A stretch of 64,000 bases of DNA from Adiantum capillus-veneris (taxonomy: Eukaryota; Streptophyta; Polypodiopsida; Polypodiales; Pteridaceae): the NCBI GenBank assembly GCA_014529385.2, contig CM043970.1, positions 49,106,398 through 49,170,397 of the forward strand, in the 5' to 3' direction. This document shows positions 43,620-53,295 of this stretch, one piece after another; position 1 is the first letter of the stretch; every line of letters begins with the position of its first letter. Position numbers and translations under genes: made by a program. The notes beneath the pieces were generated by a model. That model was given only the letters and a program-made list of their open reading frames with translations, was not told where the DNA came from and ran no database searches.

Positions 43620-44056
43620 TCAAAAGAATCTTGTCTTTGGTGCTTAGAAATTGAGGAACCTTCTTAGCACTCTCGAATACTTCAAATGGCGCCTTCCCAG
43701 TGTGTTGTTGTAGGCAAACTCCACCAAGGGAAAATACTTTACCCATTAAGTCTTTTGATTTGAAACATAAGACTTCAACAAATCCAATTCCATTGAATTG
43801 GCTATCTCAAATTGCCCATATGTCTGCGGGTGGAACGAGGACGAGAATTGTAACTGCGTGTCAATGTTCTCCTCAATTTCCCTCCAAGACAACCTAGTAA
43901 ACCAGGGATCTTTGTCCAAAGCAATGGACTCATGCATGCCATATATTCAAAAAATCTGTGAGAAAAATAGTTTTGCCAAATGATTGGGCTTAACTGTCTT
44001 CTTTACCGGAATGAAGTGGGCCTATTTACCAAATCTGTCGATGACTGTCCAAATGT
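43620..44056 (-). pseudogene. G4 gypsy integrase core, 3' half (split by C2)
   Basis: From the insertion point: NIWTVIDRFGK (first Asp), AHFIPVKKTVKPNHLAKLFF and LDKDPWFTRLSW (second Asp region, frame changed), then SSSFHPQTYGQFEIANSMEL (Glu retained) and KYFPLVEFAYNNT. The 5' half lies beyond C2 at 49244-49310. Confidence 0.8.
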
Positions 44057-44283
44057 TGTTACCATATACATGTGGTAGTGATGTGTGTGAACACACTAGG
44101 ACCGCCGGGGCATTTTTTCCCTCTTTAGGAGGTTTTTTCCCCCGAGCATTGTATATACGCCCATCACTCTAGGGCTATCTATCTTTTCATTGCATACTAA
44201 GTAACACACTCTCTATTGTGTGCCTTGAGCTTCCTTCGTCTTCTCCAAGCTGTGTGCGTTTCTCTGCAACCCTAATTCCAACA
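44057..44283 (+). repeat. 5' LTR of copia element C2 (227 bp)
   Basis: TGTTACCATATACATG to CCCTAATTCCAACA. It differs from 49017-49243 at three positions by eye (all transitions, about 1.3 percent). It holds a TATA-like TTGTATATACGCC. The flanks AATGT and AATGC are a near-perfect 5-base target duplication. Confidence 0.95.
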
Positions 44284-44284
44284 A

Positions 44285-44297
44285 TTGGTATCAGAGC
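44285..44297 (+). other. C2 primer binding site
   Basis: TTGGTATCAGAGCAGG directly follows the LTR end and matches initiator Met tRNA. Confidence 0.92.
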
Positions 44298-44607
44298 AGG
44301 TTGCGTCCTCCTGGGCTTAGTCGCCAGCTGCTCTAGCACACGCTTGCTCACTTTCTCCGATTTCAGTGAGGTTTGGCGAGCGTTCGGAGCTTAGTCTGCT
44401 CAGATTTCTGATTCGGGTTCATTTCGGCCTCCGTTTCCACTACAGACAGTACTGCACAGGCTATTTCGTCATTTTGTACAAAATTTTTGTCAGTGCCGTT
44501 TTTTGCATAACAGGTTCCCTATAGTCTTCTACGGTTTGTGCTATATAGCACGTGTTGTTTCCGCTCCGTTTTTCGAGCAGTTTTCACATCAAGTGCATCA
44601 TTTACCA

Positions 44608-45560
44608 TGGCTGACAACAACAACACAGATGTTGTGTTCAAGATATTTGCTGCTGAGGACAGGTTGAATGGGGAGAACTACCCTATGTGGGCTTATATGA
44701 TGCAACATGTGCTTGTGTCAAAGGGCGTTTGGAACATTGTGCAGGGCATTGATGTACGTCCTGGTTCTGAGGATGTAGGTGATATTGAGGATGTTACAGG
44801 TCTTGCTGCAAGGATTGCTATTGTTAGAGTTGTTTTGCCTACGGCAGAACAAGCTCGTTGGGATGTTAAGGATGCGCAAGCTCATGCATTGATTGCGTTG
44901 TCTGTAAAGCGCACCATTGTTCCTCACATCCGTTTAGCAAAATCTGCAAAAGAGGCTTGGGATATTTTAGCAGGTCTTTATGCAAGTTGCAATGAGGCTA
45001 AAATTTCTTTGCTGCGTAAAGAGCTGGAGTCGAAGATTATGCATGAGGAAGATGATATGGAAACTTTCCTTGCTAGTGTCAAGGATATCAATGAGCAGCT
45101 TATTTCTACAGGTGAAGTCATTTCAGACAGTTCCCTTGTGCAGACTGTTCTTGATGCCTTACCAGATTCCTACCAGACTTTTGCTAGTACTTGGAGACTG
45201 ATGACCCAAGGAAATCCTGAAGTTGTCAAGTTTGATGCATTATGCACATTGCTGTTGCAAGAGTCACTTTCTAGAAAAAACAGGACTAGGCAGCGTGCAG
45301 TTGAACAGGATTTTATTTCTTCTCAAAGAAAGGGTGGTAACAGTAATGCAGCCACTTCTAATGGTTCTGCTGCGAGTGGCAAAAATTATGTTCCTAATGC
45401 TTTTGCTGGAAGCACTTAGTCTGGCAATTCTGGTGATAAGGGCAAAAAGAAGATGCGTTGCCATTATTGTAAAGCTAATGATCACTTGATCAAGTCGTGT
45501 CCTAAGTTGAAGGCCAAAGAGGCTAAGAAGAAAGAGGGTGGTTCCACTGCAAATGCTGGT
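44608..45560 (+). pseudogene. C2 copia gag
   Basis: The start chosen is ATG 44608 (MADNNNTDVVFKIFAAED), about 0.3 kb after the primer binding site; the frame is open upstream to 44538. RLNGENYPMWAYMMQHVL is the copia gag N-terminal motif; SKMHEEDDMETFL-like and LDALPDSYQTFAST blocks are typical UBN2 gag. An in-frame TAG at 45417 lies just before the zinc knuckle CHYCKANDHLIKSC (about 45456-45497), which is intact. Gag would form the particle around the element RNA. Confidence 0.9.
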
Positions 45561-46340
45561 TCCACTACAAATGCAGCCATTGTTGAGTCTTCTGTGAAAG
45601 GAGACTGTGATGTTGATGTTGATGCAGAATGGGCTTTTAGCGTAGAGTGCACTTACAATCCTGCTATTCATGATGCATGCTTGTCAGTTGCTGCAGATTC
45701 ACATGTGTGGTATTTCGACAGTGGTGCTACACAGCACATTACCTCACATCGTGAATTGTTTACCTCTCTCGAGTCTGTCCCTCATGGGAACTCAGTTACT
45801 TGTGCCAACAATGCCTCTTATCCAGTTCAGGGAGTTGGAAAGATTGTGCTTACTGATGCAAATGGCAGTACTTTCACACTTGTTGATGCACTTTATGTAC
45901 CTGGGATCAAGAAGAATCTCTTGTCTGTATCCGCACTTGCTAGACTTGGACTTGTAGTCAAATTTATGGATGACAGATGTACAGTTCATGATCTCAGTTT
46001 TGGTGATGAAATTGTTGCATCTGGCCTTTTGTGATGTGGGCTGTATAAGCTCACTTTGTATGACAAGTGTGGACAAAATTTTGCAAATGCTGTTGCAGAT
46101 TCAAGGGCTATTTCAGATTCAAAACTTTGGCATGCACGTTTTGGTTATCTGAATTTTGCCAGTTTACTGCGTTTGTAGAAATTTGATATGGTTGCTTCTT
46201 TGCCGCCTCTTGAAGCACCTGTCAAACATGTTTGTGAAGGCTGTATTTTGGGTAAAATGCAGCGTTCTAAGTTTCCAAAGGATGGTTCAGTTCGGGCCAC
46301 ATGCAGGTTGCAGTTTGTGCATAGTGATGTTTGTGGGCCA
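45561..46340 (+). pseudogene. C2 protease and GAG-pre-integrase
   Basis: Same frame as gag. WYFDSGATQHITSHRELF (about 45710) is the aspartic protease site with D-S-G. After a TGA (46032) and a TAG (46176) the pre-integrase block follows: LWHARFGYLNFASLL (the usual GH is GY here), HVCEGCILGKMQRSKFP and FVHSDVCGP. A single-base deletion at about 46338 moves the frame. Confidence 0.88.
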
Positions 46341-47062
46341 TGCAAACTCCGTCCTTGGGCAATTACCTGTACTTCGTGACTTTCATTGATGATTACTCCA
46401 GGCATGCATGGGTATTTCCGCTTAAAGCGCAGTCCGAAGTTTTTATGTGCTTCAAACAATTTCTGGCTATGGCTGAAAATGTCTCGAAATGTACTATGGG
46501 CACCCTCCATTTCGATCGAGGGGGGGAGTATATGTCTCATGAATTCAATGCATTTTTGGCTAGTCGTGGGATAAAACACCAATATACAGTGCCTTATACA
46601 CCTCGGCAAAATGGTGTTGCTGAGAGGAAAAACAGGTCACTGACGAAAATGGCACGATGTATGGTCAAAAGTCAAGCTTTGCCGCATTCTTTTTGGCTTG
46701 AGGCCATCATGTGTGCCACTTATGTACTTAACAGGTGTCCTACGAAAGCTTTGCAGTCTATTACTCCATATGAAGCAGGGCATGATAGAAAGCCTTCTAT
46801 GGAGCACATGCGTGTTTTTGGCTGTTTGGCATATGCTTTGGTGCCACAAGTGCAGCGCAGAAAATTGGATGATACGGCTGTCAAATGTATTTTTGTTGGT
46901 TATAGTGCTGAAAGCAAAGGTTACACGTTGTATCATCCGCAAACAAAACATATTCTGGTTTCTCGGGATGTAGTGTTTGTGGAAGATTCTGTTCAGCCCT
47001 TACTGTCATGTACTAGAGACAGTAATGGAAGATTCTGTTCAGCCCTTGCTGTCATGTACTAG
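46341..47062 (+). pseudogene. C2 copia integrase core
   Basis: TPSLGNYLYFVTFIDDYSR (first Asp), TLHFDRGGEYMSHEF (second Asp) and PYTPRQNGVAERKNRSLTKM (Glu) give the full DDE set. The C-terminal MRVFGCLAYALVPQ and YNLYHPQTK-type block (YTLYHPQTKHILVSRDVVF) follows. It reads in a frame shifted relative to gag until a 46-bp tandem duplication at 46981-47072. Confidence 0.92.
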
Positions 47063-47072
47063 AGACAATAAT
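46981..47072. repeat. 46-bp tandem duplication that restores the C2 frame
   Basis: GGAAGATTCTGTTCAGCCCT occurs at 46981 and 47027. The 46-base insert (1 modulo 3) offsets the upstream 1-base deletion, so RT reads in the gag frame again. Confidence 0.93.
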
Positions 47073-48353
47073 GTAAGCTCACATGACATTTATGACACTT
47101 TGTTGCCTCTTTTCAGTGGTGGAAATACGAATGTAAGTTCCAATGAGGCAAATGTACAACCTATGGGGGTTTCTGAAAATGTTAGAGATCAGCCTATTAC
47201 TGATGCAGATGTACATGATGTACTTGATGAGGAAAGGGTTGAAAATGAGCAGGCTAGAGGTATGCCAAAATGGCTGGTGCACACTTTGCGTGACATTAAA
47301 TTGGATGCACCTTTGTCTAGTCGTACTCGTTCAGGCTCTCGCCATGCATCTCATGCATCAGATTGTTATGCTTTGGCTGTGTCTAGTTTACATGAAGTTG
47401 ATGAGCCTGTGTCTTTTGATGAAGCGCAAAATTCAGAAAATTGGATGGCTGCCATGCAATCAGAATATGATGCACTCATAGAAAATGACACATGGACTTT
47501 ATGTGATTTTCCTCCTGGCAAAAAGGCCATTGGTACGAAGTGGGTTTACAAGTTGAAACGCAAGCCGGATGGTGAGATTGATCGCCATAAGGCTCGACTT
47601 GTTGCAAAGGGTTATGCACAGCACAAAGGCATAGATTATGAAGAGACTTTTGCTCCCACTTGTCGTATGACTACTGTGCGTTTTCTATGTGCATTGGCAG
47701 CTCATTTTGGTTGGGATGTACATCAATCAGACATTGTTACTGCTTTCTTGAATGGTGACATATTTGAGGAAGTTTATGTAACGCAACCTCGCGGTTTTGT
47801 CATAAAAGGACAAGAGGACAAAGTGTGCAGATGTAAGAAGTCTTTGTATGGCTTGAAGCAATCTCCTTGTGCTTGGTATGAGAAAGCTGACACTCATTTG
47901 GTTAAACGAGGCTTTCGTAACAGTCCAACAGAAAGCACATTGTATGTAAAGCGTGAGGGTGATGTACTTCTCATTGTGGTTCTTTATGTAGATGATTTGC
48001 TGATCACTGGACCAAATGAGAGACATATTGCTAAATTTAAGGCTGATTTGAATGCTACTTTCAAGATGAAAGATTTGGGGTTGTTGCATCATTACTTGGG
48101 TATACAGTTTAAGCAGTGTGATGGTGGTATTGCCTTGTGTCAGAAAAGTTACATAGAGACATTGCTATGTAAGTTTGGACTTGAGGACTGCAAACCTATT
48201 GCCACTCCCATGGAAACAGGTTTGAAGTTGAGTCTACATGATGCTCGTGATCCTGCTGATGTCACTCTTTACCAAACTGCTGTTGACTGCCTCATTTATG
48301 TATGCAACGTGAGCCCAGATATTTAGTTTGCAGTCTCACAGGTCAGCAGATTT
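47063..48353 (+). pseudogene. C2 copia reverse transcriptase
   Basis: Long open frame (to 48323). KKAIGTKWVYKLKRKPDGE, ARLVAKGYAQHKGIDYEETF, DVHQSDIVTAFLNGDIFEEV, KKSLYGLKQSPCAWYEKADT and VLLIVVLYVDDLLITG (catalytic YVDD intact) appear in order, then MKDLGLLHHYLGIQF. One in-frame TAG at 48324 interrupts PDI/FAVSQVSRFMHGLG. RT is otherwise complete. Confidence 0.95.
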
Positions 48354-48941
48354 ATGCATGGCCTAGGGTCTAAGCATTGGCAGGCTGTCAAGAGGATTTT
48401 CCGCTACCTTAGTGGCACTTTACATCTTGGCTTGTTTTATCCCAAGGGGGGATCATTGCCGCCAGACTTACATGCTTTTTCGGACTCAGATTGGGCTGGT
48501 TGTTTTGACACACGAGTGTCCACAAGTGGTTTTTGTTTCATGCTTGGTAGTTCATGTATATCATGGTTGAGCAAGAAGCAACCTACTATGGCCACTTCGA
48601 TTTGTGAGGCTGAGTACAGGGCAGTCTTCACAGCTACGGTTGAGTGTGTATGGCTCAGACGCTTTATGGCTGATTTGGGTGTTGGACAGGACACTGCCAA
48701 CACTATCTACACTGACAGTCATAGCGCATTGGCAGTTGCGAGGAACCCAGTTTTTCATGCTCGCACAAAGCACATTGAGGTGCATTACCACTATGTCAGG
48801 GAGAGGCTCTCAGCAGGAGAGATCAGCTTGGCTTATGTGCCAACACAGGACAACCTTGCAGATCTTTTCACAAAGGCATTGTCTTGTGAGAAGCTTGAAG
48901 CTTTTCGCAAAGCTTTGGGCTTACTCCCCTTTGTGGACTGA
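48354..48941 (+). pseudogene. C2 copia RNase H
   Basis: LHAFSDSDWAGCFDTRVSTS (Asp), ATSICEAEYRAVFTAT (Glu), TIYTDSHSALAVARNP (Asp) and RTKHIEVHYHYVRERL, ending NLADLFTKALSCEKLEAFRK. Open to a TGA at 48939. The domain appears intact, and the stop lies about 75 bases before the 3' LTR. Confidence 0.95.
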
Positions 48942-49002
48942 TCATGTCCTCAGGGCATGGCACTTCCCTTTACTCATGTGCCAGCTCTCGTTCACCGCAT
49001 CA

Positions 49003-49016
49003 CTCCAGGGGGGATT
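49003..49016 (+). other. C2 polypurine tract
   Basis: CCAGGGGGGATT immediately precedes the 3' LTR TGTTACC. Confidence 0.9.
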
Positions 49017-49243
49017 TGTTACCATATACATGTGGTAGTGATGTGTGTGAACACACTAGGACCGCCGGGGCATTTTTTCCCTCTTTAGGAGGTTTTTTCC
49101 CCCAAGCATTGTATATACGCCCATCACTCTAGGGCTATCTATCTTTTCATTGCATACTAAGTAACACACTCTCTACTGTGTGCCTTGAGCTTCCTTCGTC
49201 TTCTCCAAGCTGTGTGTGTTTCTCTGCAACCCTAATTCCAACA
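49017..49243 (+). repeat. 3' LTR of copia element C2 (227 bp)
   Basis: Direct partner of 44057-44283 with identical ends. Confidence 0.95.
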
Positions 49244-49520
49244 AATGCCATCATGCCCACTTTGAGTCTTGAGGAGATCAAAGATAAAATTCATCGCAAT
49301 GCTTTCCCAGGGGCCCAGGGGCAGGTGGGAACTGGTAAAGGCTGTAAGAGTGTGTGTACCAATAACAAATAGTCTCAATTTTGGCCGGGTCCATCTTTAC
49401 CCCTACTGCTGAGACGATATGTCCCAGAAATTGTATCTCAGGGAAGAAAAAAATTCGCTCTTTTTCTCATTTATAACCAAAATATGCTTCTGCAGTGCCT
49501 GTAAAACTCTCTAAAAATCC
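49244..49520 (-). pseudogene. G4 integrase 5' half and RT thumb fragment
   Basis: At 49310-49244 the minus strand reads AMNFIFDLLKTQSGHDGI, the stretch just before the first catalytic Asp of gypsy integrase; it resumes at 44056 on the other side of C2. From about 49450 to 49380 another frame gives EIQFLGHIVSAVGVKMDPAK, which is RT thumb. RNase H and the integrase zinc-binding part that belong between them are absent. Confidence 0.75.
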
Positions 49521-49799
49521 TAAAAGTCATCCTGAAAGTTGTCTTGTAGACATCTCAAGGAGCAATTCAGATCTGATGATAACCACTCTTCATATTAATT
49601 TGGTAAGTAGAACCCTGAAGTCTGTCGAGTATATCATCGATCCTCGTAATGTGGAAATCTATTCTGGTTCATTGTTTCTTTATTTTGGCCTCAGCTAACT
49701 CTATGAGATGGCCAGTTCGGTGGTGTACTACCAGAATCAATCATGTGATCTTCAGGACATGAAGGAGGCAACTTGCATGGTACACCCTTAGAGAAATAG

Positions 49800-50290
49800 T
49801 GAGCCTCAGCTTACTGAAAATCTTGTCGTTCCTTTTTGAGGTCAAACATATTCGACCTTTCATTTTTTTTTTCATCAAGTACAATCTCTTTGCCCTTCTC
49901 ATTCGTCAAAGTCGCTTTCTTAGCCCGATAGTCAACCACGACGTTGTTCTTGTGGACGTGAGGACATCACATCCTTCCAAGGCATGATATAAAAGTCCTC
50001 GTGCCCTAAATACCCTTGACAATGCAAACGAAGTTTGCCAATGACAGGTGTAATGGCAACATCCCGTCCAGGTGCCACTAGAACTGCCTCGGCTTATGGC
50101 CTTAGCCTATCGAGTGTAATTCCATGTCAAGCCGCCAATGAAGTTGGCCTTGGCTCCTCCATCAAAGAAAATGAGGGCTTGCTGATCTTTCACTTTGTCC
50201 CATATGCGGCAAAGTTTTGTGCTTTCGTTCATCTGATTTGGGTCAATCCCCACGCAATGTGGTACTAGTCCTGCTTTCATCTTTCCTTTT
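49800..50290 (-). pseudogene. G4 gypsy protease region
   Basis: STKLCRIWDKVKDQQALIFF and DGGAKANFIGGLTWN (about 50190-50140) carry the D-G-G-A protease site. LHCQGYLGHEDFYIMPWKGC (about 50020-49965) is the later protease block, with the LLGVPW position degraded. Confidence 0.7.
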
Positions 50291-50323
50291 CTGCACTCAG
50301 CTGTTGCTTTGTAACTTTGTGGC

Positions 50324-50710
50324 TTATCTTCTGGTGGTCCTCTGGTTCATCTTCTCTTCAAGAGTTCTGTCCGGCTCTTCATGCGAGCACAGGTTCCCCT
50401 TTTTTGCACTCATCTGTCCTTTCAACTTTCCTTCCGACCTGAGAGGAGAAGCAATGGCCTCACACCATCTCAAGTAAATCTCATCAATTGGGTAATTCTT
50501 TAGTTGTTTCGCAAGTCTTAGGTCTCTGGAGTACTTGATCAATCTTTTCACACACGTGTCAATGTGCAGTTGGCGTTTGTACTCTGCTCTGGCAAAATTT
50601 TCCACCAAGAATCTGTCCAAATCTTCATTCCTTTCTTCAGTTCCCATGTCGGATTTCAACTTTTCTTTTGCCTTCTCACCTAAAGGTGTTATCTCTATTA
50701 GATTCTCCAA
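50324..50710 (-). pseudogene. G4 gypsy gag C-terminal region
   Basis: A 129-codon open frame with AEYKRQLHIDTCVKRLIKYS and IDEIYLRWCEAIASPLRSEG. Helical and charged, with position between the primer binding site and protease. I do not recognise a named domain; assignment rests on context. Confidence 0.5.
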
Positions 50711-50910
50711 GAGAACCCATGAGTAATCTGGAATTATTTATGGCTAATTCTCTGTAAGACAAAGCGATGAAGACAGGAGCACGCCCGATGCACGATGTAC
50801 GAAGGGTGGGAGTGGCTAATACGTCCGAGGTCGGGGCACAAAGCTTCTTTCAAAAAAGAAAACTGTGTGTGCTGCAAAAAGGATCGGATCCTCCGTAGAA
50901 GAAGAATATT

Positions 50911-51720
50911 TTTGTGCTTTGATACCACTGTAATAGGCTTGGACACTTCAAGTGAGAAATCAATAGCAACACACGAACAAAAACTTCATAATCACTGAAC
51001 TTTGAGAGAGAGAGAGTCAACATGGCCCGGCACTTCAAGTGAGAAATCAATAGCAACACACGAACAAAAACTTCATAATCAATGAACTTTGAGAGAGAGA
51101 GAGAGAGAGAGAGAGAGTCAACACAACCCGACCGTGCCCAGAGGTATTGGCCCCAAAGTCTAGCGCTCCTTTCAGTGTTTTTTTTTCATTAATCATTGCA
51201 AAGAACAACTCCCGAGGGACCTCTGTTCTCAGACTTTGTGTCTAGATGCCCCCCAGAGTGAGGCCCCAAGGGCTCTTATAAAGTTTATAAGGGATGCCAA
51301 AAGCAGATCCCCAAAAGCAGTTAACTCAAAAGCATCTTGTCCAAAAACTGCCCAAAAAATAGTTAGCGCAATTAGCAAAAATTTGTATAGCCTGCCACAT
51401 CAGCAGCTGTCAACGCAAAACGCAAAAATTCGTACAACACACTGTCACGTCATCATTTTCCGTCCGTGGGTGGTCATGCCACGTCATCAAGCTGTGTGTC
51501 TGGATAGTACCGCCACATCATCAATTTGTGACATCTGCCATAAACGCAAACGAATCTTTTTTGCTTTGACTTCGGATTGTAAAAACGCAAAGGAGGAGGG
51601 GTCGCATTGGCATTGCAGAGACCTAATCCGCTTTAGAATGCAAAAGCGCAAGTGAGCGTGGAGGATTTAGGGTGTGAAAAAAAGGTTAGGGCTGAAATCT
51701 TCTCTGTTGAGGGTTGGCAC
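50911..51720 (-). repeat. G4 primer binding site and 5' LTR (upper edge uncertain)
   Basis: The minus strand reads TATTACA, then GTGGTATCAAAGCAC at 50914-50930: an LTR end plus a primer binding site. The LTR starts TGTAATAGGC at 50928 in plus coordinates. It contains an 87-bp tandem duplication (50944-51117) and a TATA-like TTATAAAC region near 51280. No partner 3' LTR was located. Confidence 0.6.
50944..51117. repeat. 87-bp tandem duplication with GA tail
   Basis: CACTTCAAGTGAGAAATCAA starts at 50944 and 51031; each copy ends in a GA run of different length. Confidence 0.93.
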
Positions 51721-53295
51721 TGCCTTAACCAAATGTGGTCTACTTTAGAATGCACAAAAAGTGGTTGAAGAGCTTCTGGTCTAGGACGTCATCTCTTGGA
51801 GCGCACTGACTTCCGCATATGCCCAACACGGGCAAGGCCAAAAAGCTGTGGGGGAGGCGAAGTGAAAACGTCTCTCCAAATGCAGTCATCTACGCTTGCA
51901 TTTTGAAGGCATATGGCATTATGCAAGATGATGGTGGAAAATAACGACATGCTTGGCACTACCTTGGTCGACATGTATGCCAAACTTGGTGTACTTATAA
52001 AAGAACAAAACGTGGTCAAGAGCTTCTTGTCAGGGACATATCTCTTGGAATGCATTGATTGCAGAATATGCCCAAAAGGCGCAAGATGAGAAAGCACTGG
52101 CTTGTTTTCAGTGGATGCAAAGCAATCACCTACGCTTGTGTCTTGAAGGCATGTGAGATGACCCAAGACGCTGATATGGGCGAAAGAATTCAGATTATAT
52201 TGTTAGTAAGGGGCTGTTGAAAAGCAATGTCATGCTGGGCATTGCCTTGGACTACATGTATGCCAAATGTGGTCTACCTTGGAAAGCACAAAAAGTGGTT
52301 GAGGAGCATCTTGTCCAGGATGTTGGCCTCATGGAGTGCATTGGTTGTAGGATATGCCTAGCACAGGCAAGGCCAGGAAGCTAGCTCTTGGCCTCATGGA
52401 GTGCATTGGTTGTAGGATATGCCTAGCACAGGCAAGGCCAGGAAGCTAGCTCTGGCTCATTTCAACATATGCAAAGCGAGGACGTCTCTCCAAATGCAAT
52501 CACCTACGTTTGCATCTTCAAGGCATGTGGCATTAAGCAAGATGCTAATATGGGCGAAAAAATTCAGACGATATTGCTAGTAAGGGGATGTTGCAAAATA
52601 ATGTTGTGCTTGGCATTGCCTTGGTTGACATGTATACCAAATGTGCTCTACTTCTGCAAGCACAAAAACTGGTTGAGGAGATTCTTGTCCTAGATGTTGT
52701 CTCATGGAGTGCATTAATTCCAACATTGCCAGGCCACGAAGCTTTGGGGTGTTTTCAACGGATGCAAAGCAAGGACGTCTCTCCAAATGCAATCACTTAT
52801 GTCTGCATCTTCAAGGCATATGGCATTATGCAATACCCTAATACGCAAAGTAATTCAGATGATATTGTTAGTCAAGGGCCGTTGAAAAACAATGTCGTGC
52901 TTGGCATTGCTTTGGTCGATATGTATGCCAAATGTACTTTACCTCAGTAAGCACAAAAACTCGTTGAGGAGCTTCTTGTCTGCTGGAGTGCACTGATTGC
53001 AAGATATGCCCAACACGGCAAGGCGAAGAAGCTTTGGGATGTTTTCAATTGATGCAAAGCAATGAAATCTCTTCAAATGCAATCACTTGTGCTTGCATCT
53101 TCAAGGCATGTTGCATTACGCAAGACACTAATATGGGTTAAGAATTCAAATGATATTGTTAGTTAGGGGTTGTTGAAAAACAATGTCGTGCTTGGCATTG
53201 CCTTGGTCGACATGTCAGTCCGATGTGCTCTACCTTTGCAAGCACAAAAAGTGGTTAAGGAGCTTCTTGTCTTGTATGTCATCTCATGGAGTGTT
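51690..53295 (+). pseudogene. Decayed PPR (PLS-type) gene, about five to six modules
   Basis: Repeating modules of about 250-300 bases encode plant PPR phrases. The best frame (52588-52950) reads NNVVLGIALVDMYTKCALL, QAQKLVEEILVLDVVSWSAL, FQRMQSKDVSPNAITYVCI and again NNVVLGIALVDMYAKC. Others are at 52469 (MQSEDVSPNAITYVCIFKAC), 53170 (LKNNVVLGIALVDMSVRCAL) and, with stops, 51735-52470. PPR proteins bind organellar RNA one base per repeat and in land plants guide editing; this copy has many frame breaks. Similarity stops abruptly at about 53295 after VISWS. A 65-bp tandem duplication lies at 52325-52454. Confidence 0.8.

Noticed and set aside
45417-45419. Programmed stop-codon readthrough between gag and pol in C2
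   Set aside because: The stop precedes the zinc knuckle, and three further in-frame stops occur downstream, so ordinary decay explains it better.
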